64,000 nt of DNA from JAGTVG01 sp965365275 (GTDB lineage: Bacteria > Bacteroidota > Bacteroidia > Cytophagales > Cyclobacteriaceae): the NCBI GenBank assembly GCA_965365275.1, contig CBDUBA010000011.1:1-64000 (forward strand). Reading direction: 5' to 3'. Numbering within the stretch: position 1 is the first letter of the stretch; the number at the start of each line of letters is the position of its first letter. Made by a program: the position numbers and the translations under genes. Of the stretch, positions 47,401 through 54,848 are shown one piece after another. The notes below the pieces were generated by a model. That model ran no database searches. It saw only the letters and a list, made by a program, of their open reading frames with translations, and was not told where the DNA came from.

Positions 47401-47881
47401 CCTGCGTTTGACGGTCGGGAACTCTACTGTGGATAACAGTTCTGATTTTCTTGAAAACCGCAATTACCTGATCAACAGTAAAACCCTCACCGGTACCTTT
47501 GAATGGCAACCGACAAACAGTTTCAGGATCACTACCGATTATACATTCAGTGATAATGTAAATGACCGAAGCCTTGAGATCATAAAAGAAGCTTCGGTGA
47601 TAAACGAAGCCCTTGTTAATTTCAAATACGCGAAAGCTGCAAATAAGAATATTGATCTTTCTTTCCGATTTACACATATAGATTTTACAGGTGAGGAGAA
47701 TTCAGCTGTAGGTTATGAACTGCTGAAAGCCCTGCAGCCAGGGAAAAACATAACCTGGACTCTATCCTGGCAGCAGAAATTATTTAATGGATTGCAAATG
47801 AATCTTTTTTATGAAGGGCGTAAATCAGGCGATCTGGATATAATCCATATTGGCAGGATGCAGGTTATGGCTATGTTCTAG
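44420..47881 (+). CDS. Large predicted outer-membrane beta-barrel protein
   Basis: This 1153-residue exported protein (signal peptide to VAQ, residue 22) is predicted mostly beta strands with many alternating hydrophobic segments and an aromatic end, fitting an outer-membrane barrel. It contains SRGITFGNRQDIFVNSVLN and NIRASITDQNIPYQPEGNT near the N-terminus. An EF-hand-like loop DDNQDGKQDLDE lies at residues 835-846. I recall similar proteins in Bacteroidota without a known role. The TTG start overlaps the kinase stop (TTGA), and no other early start exists. Function unknown. Confidence 0.75.
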   Translation: MKVFRGLLGLLIIIVSFKAVAQKSNEKQKWVSGFDRPIILDSLSIVPGSIQLVDSILKADIHYSLATGKVKIKPHQPLDSILLRYKVYPYAMHSKVYHKSMEIYDSTAMFQSSSKPRISILNERREELFSTPNLNKSGVISRGITFGNRQDIFVNSVLNLQMDGKLSEKLNIRASITDQNIPYQPEGNTKLVQDFDNVFFQIYNENFSLAGGDIVLINPSSYFLKYHRNVQGAEVSGKYAINDQVRSESKLSVSVSKGKFSSYQLNVLDGIMGPYKIYGPDNENFIIILANSERVYLDGRILERGFNNDYVIDYNTAEITFTSRIMITRYSRVQIDFEYTNQAYSRTVVTASHHQNIKDLEVSVNYFQEKDNPNQPMTFELSDLDKGILSSVDPEQGNATIPGWDSIGYSEDRVLYKKIDTMDVSGNVATIFQQSDNQDSAFYYVVFTEVTMGKGDYVRSSSGLNGKIYEWVSPIDGMSQGNFIPMRVVPLPKKKQMISVNTAYNLGRNNKFFTELAISNHNDNLYNKSSDGLKGIAIKSGFITQEKKIGFLPGYFFTGQIDYEFNNKDFRAVDRFRPVEFNRDWSYNKARDEGLSNDNIFNVKAGIKKDNENFLSLGVSRRNKPGYVNGWQAYSDGMYDMSRFHIQADFFMLNNDNGFDHSRWLRYRIMTFLKTKYLYPGYEYRVDRNVITRSQTDSVIYSADNFEEHLFFLRNSDTLKTIFNASYSIRKDRWPEFGEMVTRNIARTANLMVGTGRGKMGKLDVNVTYRELAYLGNNSTPDIKSLLGRLDWSADFLKKHIRSEIMYAIGNGRELKREYVFIPVPLGEGTHTWRDDNQDGKQDLDEFYLAINNDERNYIKLFTPTDEYVLAYDNNLNYRLTLEMPRKWKNSNGIKKFLGRFSNNLNVSLKQKTADDRFVDNLLFNHGGSFDDKLISYRDNIRNNLYFNRADPRYGFELLFFRLKNRQLLSNGFEARNTSNLKAISRLSINRDYNLRLTVGNSTVDNSSDFLENRNYLINSKTLTGTFEWQPTNSFRITTDYTFSDNVNDRSLEIIKEASVINEALVNFKYAKAANKNIDLSFRFTHIDFTGEENSAVGYELLKALQPGKNITWTLSWQQKLFNGLQMNLFYEGRKSGDLDIIHIGRMQVMAMF

Positions 47882-47886
47882 ACAGA

Positions 47887-48642
47887 TTAGCTGGTTTGTT
47901 CCCTGAGTGCCATCATTAGTTTATTGGAATATACAAACTCCTGTAATTCCCTGACATCCGCATTCAGGATATCACTATTAGGGCCTTCCCACAACATTTG
48001 CCCCTTATGCATAAACATCACATAGTCACCGATCTCCATTACTGAATTCATATCATGTGTAACCACTACCGTCGTTATGTTATATTCCTCCGTAATTTCT
48101 TGGATGAGGTGGTCTATCACAATGGCCGTTTGAGGATCGAGACCGGAATTGGGTTCATCACAAAACAGATATTTGGAATTGTTAACAATAGCTCTTGCAA
48201 GTCCAACCCTTTTTTTCATCCCCCCACTCAATTCAGAAGGCATTTTTTTGTTTGAATTGGCAAGGCCAAGACGGTTTAGCACAAAATTGATCCTGTCCAG
48301 CTTTTCATCTCTGGGCATTTTAGTAAGCATATCCAGAGGGAAGCCGACATTTTGTTCTACATTCTTAGAATCAAATAATGCACCTCCCTGAAAGAGCATG
48401 CCTATTTCACGTCTGATATCCTGTATTTCCGATCTCCCAGAATTATGGAAGTCCCTTCCGTCGAAGAATACGGATCCCTCATCAGGTGATAAGAGACCTA
48501 CTATACACTTCAATAAAACCGTTTTACCCGTACCGCTTGAGCCGATAATGAGGTTGGCCTGCCCGGGCAGAAACTTTCCGTTGATACTGAACAATACCTG
48601 GGTGTCATCAAAATATTTACTAATGTTTTTTACTTCGATCAT
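47887..48642 (-). CDS. mlaF: ABC transporter ATP-binding protein, MlaF type
   Basis: This ATPase of 251 residues belongs to the phospholipid/organic-solvent transport system that moves lipids between the outer and inner membranes. Walker A is GSSGTGKT (34-41), the signature is ELSGGMKKRVGLARA, and Walker B is YLFCDEP with NSGLDP after it. The typical MlaF C-terminal LQEFVYS region is present. It begins two bases after the permease gene, forming one operon. It converges with the barrel gene five bases away. Confidence 0.92.
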   Translation of the reverse strand: MIEVKNISKYFDDTQVLFSINGKFLPGQANLIIGSSGTGKTVLLKCIVGLLSPDEGSVFFDGRDFHNSGRSEIQDIRREIGMLFQGGALFDSKNVEQNVGFPLDMLTKMPRDEKLDRINFVLNRLGLANSNKKMPSELSGGMKKRVGLARAIVNNSKYLFCDEPNSGLDPQTAIVIDHLIQEITEEYNITTVVVTHDMNSVMEIGDYVMFMHKGQMLWEGPNSDILNADVRELQEFVYSNKLMMALREQTS

Positions 48643-48644
48643 AT

Positions 48645-49373
48645 TTATAATAGCAATTGGGCCAGGAGATAATCAGCTGATAATATCGCTATACAGCTGC
48701 TGGTAACGGCTTTTGTACTTGCTTTGCCTACTTCCAGTGCTCCTCCAGCCGTGAAATAACCTGTGAAGGCACTAATTGATGCAATGAGAAAGGCAAAGAC
48801 GATGGATTTTATTAGTGCAAATGTTACATTGAATTGAATAAAGTCAACCCGGATTCCATAAACATATTCGCTTGGTGTCATTTCTCCGGTCAGTGTGGCT
48901 GCAATATATCCTCCCAGTATGGATAAATTTCCTGCAAGGATCACGAGAAGCGGATACATTAAAATACATGCGACGATCTTAGGCAATACCAGAAAGGAGG
49001 AAGAATTTATCCCCATCACCTCAAGTGCATCAACCTGCTCAGAAATTCGCATGGTGCCCAATTCTCCGGCTATGTTGGACCCAACTTTCCCCGCAAAGAC
49101 AATAGCAGTGATTGTAGGCGCCAGTTCCAGTAATGTCATATCCCGAACGATCAGGCTTATTACGTATCTCGGGATTAGAGGGGTAACAAAATTATACGCA
49201 GTCTGAACTGCTGTAACCGCACCAATAAAAGTAGAAATGATCACTACAATAAAAATGGAATCGATACCAACCTTTATACATTCATCAAGTGTTAGACGGA
49301 CATATGTGTTGAAAGATTCTCTTTTAATAAAGAGGGAATGTAGAAAAATAAAATATTTTCCGATTATCTTCAT
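48645..49373 (-). CDS. mlaE: MlaE-family permease
   Basis: This 242-residue inner-membrane permease has five to six helices of the MlaE/DUF140 family. The pattern VGSNIAGELGTMRISEQVDALEVMGI (about 107-132) is the family signature. It pairs with the downstream ATPase. No MlaD substrate-binding (MCE) gene follows here, so the partner is elsewhere. The first ATG (49373) directly precedes a hydrophobic helix. Confidence 0.92.
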   Translation of the reverse strand: MKIIGKYFIFLHSLFIKRESFNTYVRLTLDECIKVGIDSIFIVVIISTFIGAVTAVQTAYNFVTPLIPRYVISLIVRDMTLLELAPTITAIVFAGKVGSNIAGELGTMRISEQVDALEVMGINSSSFLVLPKIVACILMYPLLVILAGNLSILGGYIAATLTGEMTPSEYVYGIRVDFIQFNVTFALIKSIVFAFLIASISAFTGYFTAGGALEVGKASTKAVTSSCIAILSADYLLAQLLL

Positions 49374-49420
49374 AGCGTAAATTTAAAAACATAATTCATA
49401 TTTTAAACTAAAATTTACAT

Positions 49421-50131
49421 ATGAAAAAATTATTGGTAATATCTGGTGGGACAAAAGGTATTGGAAGGGCGATTGTTGAAAATTTTGTACAGAAAGAGTT
49501 TGATATTATAACTTGTTCACGTAATCAGAAGGATATTGACAATCTGATCCAGGAGATCCTTTCGCGGGGTGTATCAAATGAAATCAGGGGATATAAGGCC
49601 GATCTGAGGAACCGAAAAGAAGTAGATGGTTTTGTCGGGTTCATCAATTCCTTCAACAGACCCGTGGATGTGTTGATCAATAATACGGGCACTTTCCAGC
49701 CCGGATCTATATCCACTGAAGCGGAAGGGGTATTTGATCAAATGCTGGAAACGAATCTGCACAGTGCTTACCACCTGACGCGTGGACTTATAGGAGATAT
49801 AATAAAGAATAAAAAGGGACACATATTCAATATTTGTTCAACGGCAAGTATCATGCCTTATGTTAATGGGGGCTCATATTGTATATCCAAATATGCTATG
49901 TATGGTATGACCCAGGTATTGCGCGAAGAAATGAAAGAACATAATGTACGGGTTACGGCTGTTTTGCCGGGTGCGACATATACTTCCAGTTGGGAGGGAG
50001 CTGATCTGCCTCCTGATCGGTTTATGAAACCTGAAGATATCGCATCAGCCATCTGGAATGCTTACGAGATGTCATCCAGAACTGTTGTTGAGGAAATCAT
50101 TCTGCGTCCTCAGTTAGGGGATCTGGGTTGA
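49421..50131 (+). CDS. Short-chain dehydrogenase/reductase
   Basis: This 236-residue NAD(P)-dependent oxidoreductase has the nucleotide motif SGGTKGIG (8-15), NNTG near 86-89 and the active site Ser in CSTAS with YCISK (YxxxK). The fold is the classical SDR. The basic residue in CSRNQK after the second strand suggests NADP. Its 3' end overlaps the convergent hydroxyacyl-CoA dehydrogenase by 22 bases. The substrate is unknown; an acyl-carrier or sepiapterin-like reductase are both possible. Confidence 0.88.
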   Translation: MKKLLVISGGTKGIGRAIVENFVQKEFDIITCSRNQKDIDNLIQEILSRGVSNEIRGYKADLRNRKEVDGFVGFINSFNRPVDVLINNTGTFQPGSISTEAEGVFDQMLETNLHSAYHLTRGLIGDIIKNKKGHIFNICSTASIMPYVNGGSYCISKYAMYGMTQVLREEMKEHNVRVTAVLPGATYTSSWEGADLPPDRFMKPEDIASAIWNAYEMSSRTVVEEIILRPQLGDLG

Positions 50132-51012
50132 AACCTTGGAGATATCACCAGGTCCTTCTTACCCGCTTCCCATAAATAAAATCCTTGTCCTGATTTCCTG
50201 CCAAGATGACCAGCCTGAACCATATTGACAAGCAGAGGGCTTGGTGCATATTTAGGATCTCCAAATCCATTAAACATGACCTTCAGTATTGAGAGGCAGA
50301 CATCCAGACCAATATAATCTGCCAATTGAAGGGGACCCATTGGGTGGGCCATTCCAAGCTTCATAATGGTATCAATCTCTGATACGCCTGCAACACCTTG
50401 CTGAAGGGCATAAATAGATTCATTTATCATTGGCATGAGTATACGGTTTGCGATGAATCCAGGGTAATCCTGAACCTCAACAGGGATTTTTTGTATTTTT
50501 CCGCATATATCCACAACGGTTTTTGTTGTTTCATCAGAGGTATTGTATCCTCTGATCACTTCAACCAACTCCATCATTGGAACTGGATTCATAAAGTGCA
50601 TGCCAATTACCTTTTCGGGTCTATCCGTAAAGGATGCCAGCTGACTTATAGAAATACTGGAAGTATTGGAAGCCAGGATGGTTTCTTCCATAGTGAAACT
50701 GTTGAGGTCTGCAAAAATCTTCTTTTTGATATCAATATTTTCAATTACCGCCTCAATGACAAGGTCAGCTGACTCAACACCTTGTTTTAAGTTTGTGCCT
50801 GTTTCCAGGTTTTCTAAAGCCTTCTTTTTGTCTTCTTCGCTTATGGTTTCCTTTTTGATCTGGCGGTCCATATTGAGATTTATGGTGCTAACAGCCTGAT
50901 CCAGAGCTTTTTGGGATATGTCAATTAGGTTTACGTGGTATCCATTAAGGCAAAACACATGGGCTATTCCGTTCCCCATGGTGCCGGATCCTATTATGGC
51001 AATTTTTATCAT
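50110..51012 (-). CDS. hbd: 3-hydroxybutyryl-CoA dehydrogenase
   Basis: This 300-residue NAD(P)-dependent enzyme oxidises 3-hydroxyacyl-CoA to 3-ketoacyl-CoA or the reverse. The Rossmann motif is AIIGSGTMGNGIA (5-17). The active-site His region is GMHFMNPVPMMELVEVI. The Pro/Gly-rich PGFIANRILMPMINE and the C-terminal domain signature GPLQLADYIGLDVCL also match. The length is that of the bacterial Hbd/PaaH type. I chose ATG 51012; the longer start at 51063 would add a 17-residue non-conserved leader. It overlaps the convergent dehydrogenase. Confidence 0.92.
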   Translation of the reverse strand: MIKIAIIGSGTMGNGIAHVFCLNGYHVNLIDISQKALDQAVSTINLNMDRQIKKETISEEDKKKALENLETGTNLKQGVESADLVIEAVIENIDIKKKIFADLNSFTMEETILASNTSSISISQLASFTDRPEKVIGMHFMNPVPMMELVEVIRGYNTSDETTKTVVDICGKIQKIPVEVQDYPGFIANRILMPMINESIYALQQGVAGVSEIDTIMKLGMAHPMGPLQLADYIGLDVCLSILKVMFNGFGDPKYAPSPLLVNMVQAGHLGRKSGQGFYLWEAGKKDLVISPRFQPRSPN

Positions 51013-51569
51013 GATTTTAAAAAAGTTCCATATAAAGGTGGAAAAATGGGGCCAATAATACAAATATTATAATACAAGTAATAATTACCCTAAAAAATTG
51101 CAAAAAACAATAAATATAATTTTATAGCTTTATATATCAATCAAAAAAATATTAAATAACAAAATAAATATAAAAAAGACATTAAAAAAGACCTACATAG
51201 ATTAAAAAATGCATTGAATAAAATTTATTATAAAAAAATACTTTGAAAAATATAATAAAAAATAAATAAAATACAATAAAATATGTATCCGATACTGCAC
51301 ACTTTTAGAAATGTATTACGAAATAATTAGTATATATGTCTATAAATTGAAAATATTATAATATATATCCGTTTAATAGCCATATAAATATCAATAGTGT
51401 ATATATATTACAATATTTTTAAAATCTAATCGCCTTACATATTTTTGCCCCATCTGGATGACGATCTGGATCTTCAACAGAATGAAATTTGAAATTTGGA
51501 ATTTAACTCTTTGGACAGAGTTTTAAATGAGTGCAATGGAATTTATGTTCAATTTAAAAACTATAAGTA
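51013..51569. other. Very AT-rich intergenic region before amt
   Basis: This 557-base gap holds no gene. Positions 51061-51300 contain only 35 G or C in 240 (about 15%), with many short A- and T-runs. The part nearest amt (51440-51569) is less extreme and holds a promoter element, a direct repeat ATCTGGAT (51453-51460 and 51465-51472) and a possible long leader. Confidence 0.65.
51440..51447 (+). promoter_or_regulatory. amt: Probable -7 promoter element of amt
   Basis: TATTTTTG fits TAnnTTTG, with TTTT at 51417-51420 nineteen bases upstream as a weak -33. The start would be near 51452, leaving a 118-base leader before the amt ATG. Confidence 0.4.
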
Positions 51570-52922
51570 ATGGAAAAACTTTTTACCGAATTTCTTTCAA
51601 TGCCCTTAATCACAAGTGTGTTATCTGAGATGGGTACAAGTAGTGTGACGGCAGTGCAGGAGGCTGCTAGTGTCACACATGATGAAGCAGCGGCTTCCAT
51701 TAATGCTTTGTTTACGGCAAATAACATCTGGATGATGCTGGCAACCGCCCTGGTGTTTATAATGCATCTGGGTTTTGCTTCTGTCGAAGCAGGGTTTACT
51801 CAAGCTAAGAATACAGTTAATATTTTGTATAAGAATACATTGACGCTGGCAATTGGTCTTCTTTCCTACACAGTAATCGGATTTAGTCTGATGTATCCCG
51901 GAGAATTCAGCCTGGGATCATGGCTTGGATGGGCAGGCTTAGGGTTATCACTGCCTGAAAATGGGCTTACACCGGAATATGCGGATGCCGGCTATACCTA
52001 TTGGACTGACTTTCTGTTCCAGGCTATGTTTGCAGCCACGGCAGCCACAATAGTTTCCGGTGCGGTAGCCGAAAGAATTAAAATCAGTGGTTATATGATA
52101 TTCACTCTATTCTATGTAGGGCTGGTCTATCCGATTGTGGGTAGCTGGAAATGGGGTGGCGGATTCCTCGATGCGGCCGGATTTTATGATTTTGCCGGTT
52201 CCACCCTCGTGCATTCTGTTGGTGGATGGGCGGCCCTGGTCGGGATCTGGATTCTTGGTCCTAGGATCGGGAAATATGGAAATGGCAAGGTTAGCGACTT
52301 CCCCGGATCCTCGGTGCCATTAGCGACAATTGGTGTCTTCCTGTTATGGCTTGGATGGTTTGGATTCAACGGTGGATCAGTGCTTTCTGCCGAGCCAGGC
52401 GCTACATCACTGGTATTGGTAACGACCAGTCTGGCAGCAGCTGCCGGTGCCATAGGAGGAACTATTGGTGGATACATCATGTTTAAACGACTTGATTTTG
52501 GAATGGTGCTGAATGGTATTCTGGCCGGGTTGGTTGGAATAACTGCCGGGGCAGACAAGATGGGTCCCGGTGCAGCAATTCTGATAGGATTGATTGCCGG
52601 AATCCTGGTGGTATTCTCAGCTGTTACACTGGATAAATTTAAACTGGACGATTGTGTTGGGGCTGTTTCAGTGCACCTTGTATGTGGCATTTTCGGAACT
52701 CTGGCTGTTGGTATGTTTGGTGAATTGGCAGGATGGGGTCAGTTCCTGATCCAGTTGAAAGGAGTGGCTTTCTATGCTGTCGCTTCATTTGGTTCAGCCT
52801 TCCTGATCTTTAAGGTCATCAATATGACCATGGGTCTCAGGGTATCTCCCGAACATGAAAAATCAGGAATGGATAGTCATGAGCATGGTATACGTGGGTA
52901 TACAATTACCTATGACGAGTAG
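51570..52922 (+). CDS. amt: Ammonium transporter (Amt family)
   Basis: This 450-residue inner-membrane channel for NH4+/NH3 has 11 helices. Family signatures are VFIMHLGFASVEAGFTQAKN (about 62-81), and the twin pore histidines appear in LVHSVGGWAALVG and SVHLVCGIFGT. A short, Ala-rich leader (1-50) precedes the first helix. It is followed by a porin-like gene and, after a small exported protein, glutamine synthetase III, so uptake and assimilation are grouped. No glnK follows. Confidence 0.94.
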   Translation: MEKLFTEFLSMPLITSVLSEMGTSSVTAVQEAASVTHDEAAASINALFTANNIWMMLATALVFIMHLGFASVEAGFTQAKNTVNILYKNTLTLAIGLLSYTVIGFSLMYPGEFSLGSWLGWAGLGLSLPENGLTPEYADAGYTYWTDFLFQAMFAATAATIVSGAVAERIKISGYMIFTLFYVGLVYPIVGSWKWGGGFLDAAGFYDFAGSTLVHSVGGWAALVGIWILGPRIGKYGNGKVSDFPGSSVPLATIGVFLLWLGWFGFNGGSVLSAEPGATSLVLVTTSLAAAAGAIGGTIGGYIMFKRLDFGMVLNGILAGLVGITAGADKMGPGAAILIGLIAGILVVFSAVTLDKFKLDDCVGAVSVHLVCGIFGTLAVGMFGELAGWGQFLIQLKGVAFYAVASFGSAFLIFKVINMTMGLRVSPEHEKSGMDSHEHGIRGYTITYDE

Positions 52923-52937
52923 AAATTAAACAGGTGC

Positions 52938-52976
52938 TGATCAGGGTAAATGTACTGTGATACCTTGCCCTGGTCA
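52938..52976 (+). other. RNA hairpin between amt and porin
   Basis: TGATCAGGGTAA (52938-52949) pairs with TTGCCCTGGTCA (52965-52976) over 12 positions, two of them G-U. No T-run follows, so it may be an attenuator or processing site rather than a terminator. Confidence 0.5.
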
Positions 52977-53024
52977 TTGCCGGTTCAATTCAAATTTTTA
53001 AATAATTAACAAACTCAAAATAGA

Positions 53025-54068
53025 ATGAAAATGAAAAAGAAATTAAACATAGTATTATCATTATTGTTGTTTGGTACGGTTGTATTGGCTCAGGAAGACG
53101 ATAAACCGGGATTGTCCATATCTGGATCTGTCGACACCTATTATAAATATGATTTTTCAGGATATGTCTCAGACGATGGAACCTCAAATATCGGTACCAG
53201 TTTTGCGGATAACCAGAATTCAATATCTATCGGTATGTTGGATGTGGCCTTGTCACAGACAGTCGGTAAAGCCAGTTTCGTGGGTGAATTTTCTTTCGGT
53301 CCGAGAAGTTTCAAATCTATACCTACCTTTCAGATTGATTCGGATGACGATATAAATATTAACATCCAGAACCTGTATATAACCTATGCCTTTACGGAGA
53401 AGATATCCATGACCGCTGGTTATATGGGTACTTTCGTCGGGTATGAAGTGATCTCTCCGGTTCCTAATTTCAATTATTCAACCTCGTATTTGTTTTCTTT
53501 TGGCCCATTTCAGAATGCGGGTCTCAGATTGGACTGGACTATCATGGATAACCTGTCAGTCATGGTTGGATTATTCAATGATTGGAATGTTTACCAGGAC
53601 TTTAATGGTGTATCCGACTTTGGTGCACAGGTATACTGGGCGCCTGTTGAAGGATGGGACGTATATGTGAACTTCCTTACCGGAAGTCCTTCAGGAACCA
53701 TTATTGACTTGACCACCTCTTACCAGATCACTGATAAGTTCTTCCTGGGCCTGAACGCGGCCAGGTACTCTGCTCAGGATAGTGACGCAGGATATGGTGG
53801 AGTAGCATTATATCCTCAATTTGCATTCTCTGATCTGTTCTCCCTGGGTTGGAGACCGGAATATTTCAAAATTAGAAGTGGTGAATCCTCGGTATCTGAT
53901 GAAAATGTATTTGCTAACACTATTACAGGTAACTTTCAGTTGGGTCCAATGCGGTTCCTGGCTGAATGGAGATTGGATAGCGGATCCTCTGATTTCTTCG
54001 TAGATGGAGATAGTAATCCCGCCTCTTCGGCCTCACAAATTCTTCTGGCAGCAATCTATGCTTTTTAA
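53025..54068 (+). CDS. Outer-membrane porin-like protein (OmpL/BBP2 type)
   Basis: This 347-residue exported barrel has a signal peptide (cleavage after VLAQ, about residue 24). The mature part is alternating beta strands and ends with the outer-membrane signature aromatic Phe (ILLAAIYAF). The opening GLSISGSVDTYYKYDF and SFVGEFSFGP resemble the beta-barrel porin-2 family. Such porins are often next to amt in Bacteroidota, and may let ammonium or amines cross the outer membrane, which is inference. Confidence 0.85.
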   Translation: MKMKKKLNIVLSLLLFGTVVLAQEDDKPGLSISGSVDTYYKYDFSGYVSDDGTSNIGTSFADNQNSISIGMLDVALSQTVGKASFVGEFSFGPRSFKSIPTFQIDSDDDININIQNLYITYAFTEKISMTAGYMGTFVGYEVISPVPNFNYSTSYLFSFGPFQNAGLRLDWTIMDNLSVMVGLFNDWNVYQDFNGVSDFGAQVYWAPVEGWDVYVNFLTGSPSGTIIDLTTSYQITDKFFLGLNAARYSAQDSDAGYGGVALYPQFAFSDLFSLGWRPEYFKIRSGESSVSDENVFANTITGNFQLGPMRFLAEWRLDSGSSDFFVDGDSNPASSASQILLAAIYAF

Positions 54069-54072
54069 TTGT

Positions 54073-54651
54073 ATGGCTACAACAGGAAAAGGAAAGGCCC
54101 TCTCAAGGCCTTTCCTCATATTCCTGATATTGATAAACGCCTCCATGGTTGCTGCTCAAACTGTTACCTTGCCAACAAATGTTGAGGGTATGGTGGAGTA
54201 CACCAAGTCGGTCGATACGGATTCATTAACTTACCTGACACTATGGGATAATGCTATGAAATACCTAAGCACACTTTCGGTACCAGACCAGCTAACAAAA
54301 GATGTACAGGCAAATGAAACCCTGACAGAAATGTCCCACCAGTTTGGGTTTTATCTTCTGGTAAAACCCGCGCTTACAAAACAGGTGGATGGCGTGATGA
54401 TGGCCGATATTAAAATCAGCGTGAATGACTCAAAATATGAATACACAATCAATAACTTCAAGTTCATAAACTATGAAAGAAACCGCTTTGGTGTTTTCGT
54501 TCCGAAAAGCTCCAAAACATACCCTCTTGAAAAATATTATCCCGATAATAAGAAAAAGCCATGGATAACTCACTATGAGGCAATTAACAGCAAAATCGAA
54601 AAATTAACTAAGGATTTAGAGACAAAAATGGTTGAAATACGTAATAATTAA
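54073..54651 (+). CDS. Small exported protein, unknown
   Basis: This 192-residue protein has a signal peptide (cleavage after VAAQ, about residue 29) and a mature part with a mixed alpha/beta content. It includes YEYTINNFKFINYERN and ends in a charged helix. I recognise a possible DUF4468-like pattern but weakly. Upstream in-frame start codons back to 54004 lie inside the porin gene; ATG 54073 gives the signal peptide. A perfect hairpin lies within the codons of its signal. Confidence 0.6.
   Translation: MATTGKGKALSRPFLIFLILINASMVAAQTVTLPTNVEGMVEYTKSVDTDSLTYLTLWDNAMKYLSTLSVPDQLTKDVQANETLTEMSHQFGFYLLVKPALTKQVDGVMMADIKISVNDSKYEYTINNFKFINYERNRFGVFVPKSSKTYPLEKYYPDNKKKPWITHYEAINSKIEKLTKDLETKMVEIRNN
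54090..54116 (+). other. Terminator-like hairpin inside a signal-peptide coding region
   Basis: AGGAAAGGCC (54090-54099) and GGCCTTTCCT (54107-54116) form a perfect 10-base stem with a seven-base loop. It lies 22 bases after the porin stop and in the first codons of the next gene. No strong T-run follows. Confidence 0.55.
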
Positions 54652-54682
54652 AAAAATTGCATAAAAAAAATGTCAAAAAATT

Positions 54683-54690
54683 TATATTTG
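54683..54690 (+). promoter_or_regulatory. glnN: -7 promoter element 1 of glnN
   Basis: TATATTTG matches the consensus, with TTG at 54657-54659 a permissible 23 bases upstream. Confidence 0.45.
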
Positions 54691-54702
54691 CATAAAAAGG
54701 TA

Positions 54703-54710
54703 TATATTTG
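54703..54710 (+). promoter_or_regulatory. glnN: -7 promoter element 2 of glnN
   Basis: A second TATATTTG lies exactly 20 bases after the first. Start near 54715 would leave a leader of about 134 bases, which contains a 16-base palindrome ATTATATTAATATAAT (54746-54761). Confidence 0.45.
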
Positions 54711-54848
54711 TCCAGCAAATTGATAGTGTATCTTATAAATCAGCTATTATATTAATATAATGATAGCAAAATGTCATAAATATTAAATTTTTGACAATAA
54801 AATAAGAAATAAATTAATCATTTTATAACTAAGATTACTAAATAAACT

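Noticed and set aside
51061..51420. Replication origin
   Set aside because: Very AT-rich, but I see no DnaA boxes and no dnaA, gyrB or recF genes nearby.
51421..51569. Possible sigma-54 promoter or NtrC site before amt
   Set aside because: No TGGCAC-N5-TTGC-like sequence was found; the region instead has a Bacteroidota -7 box.
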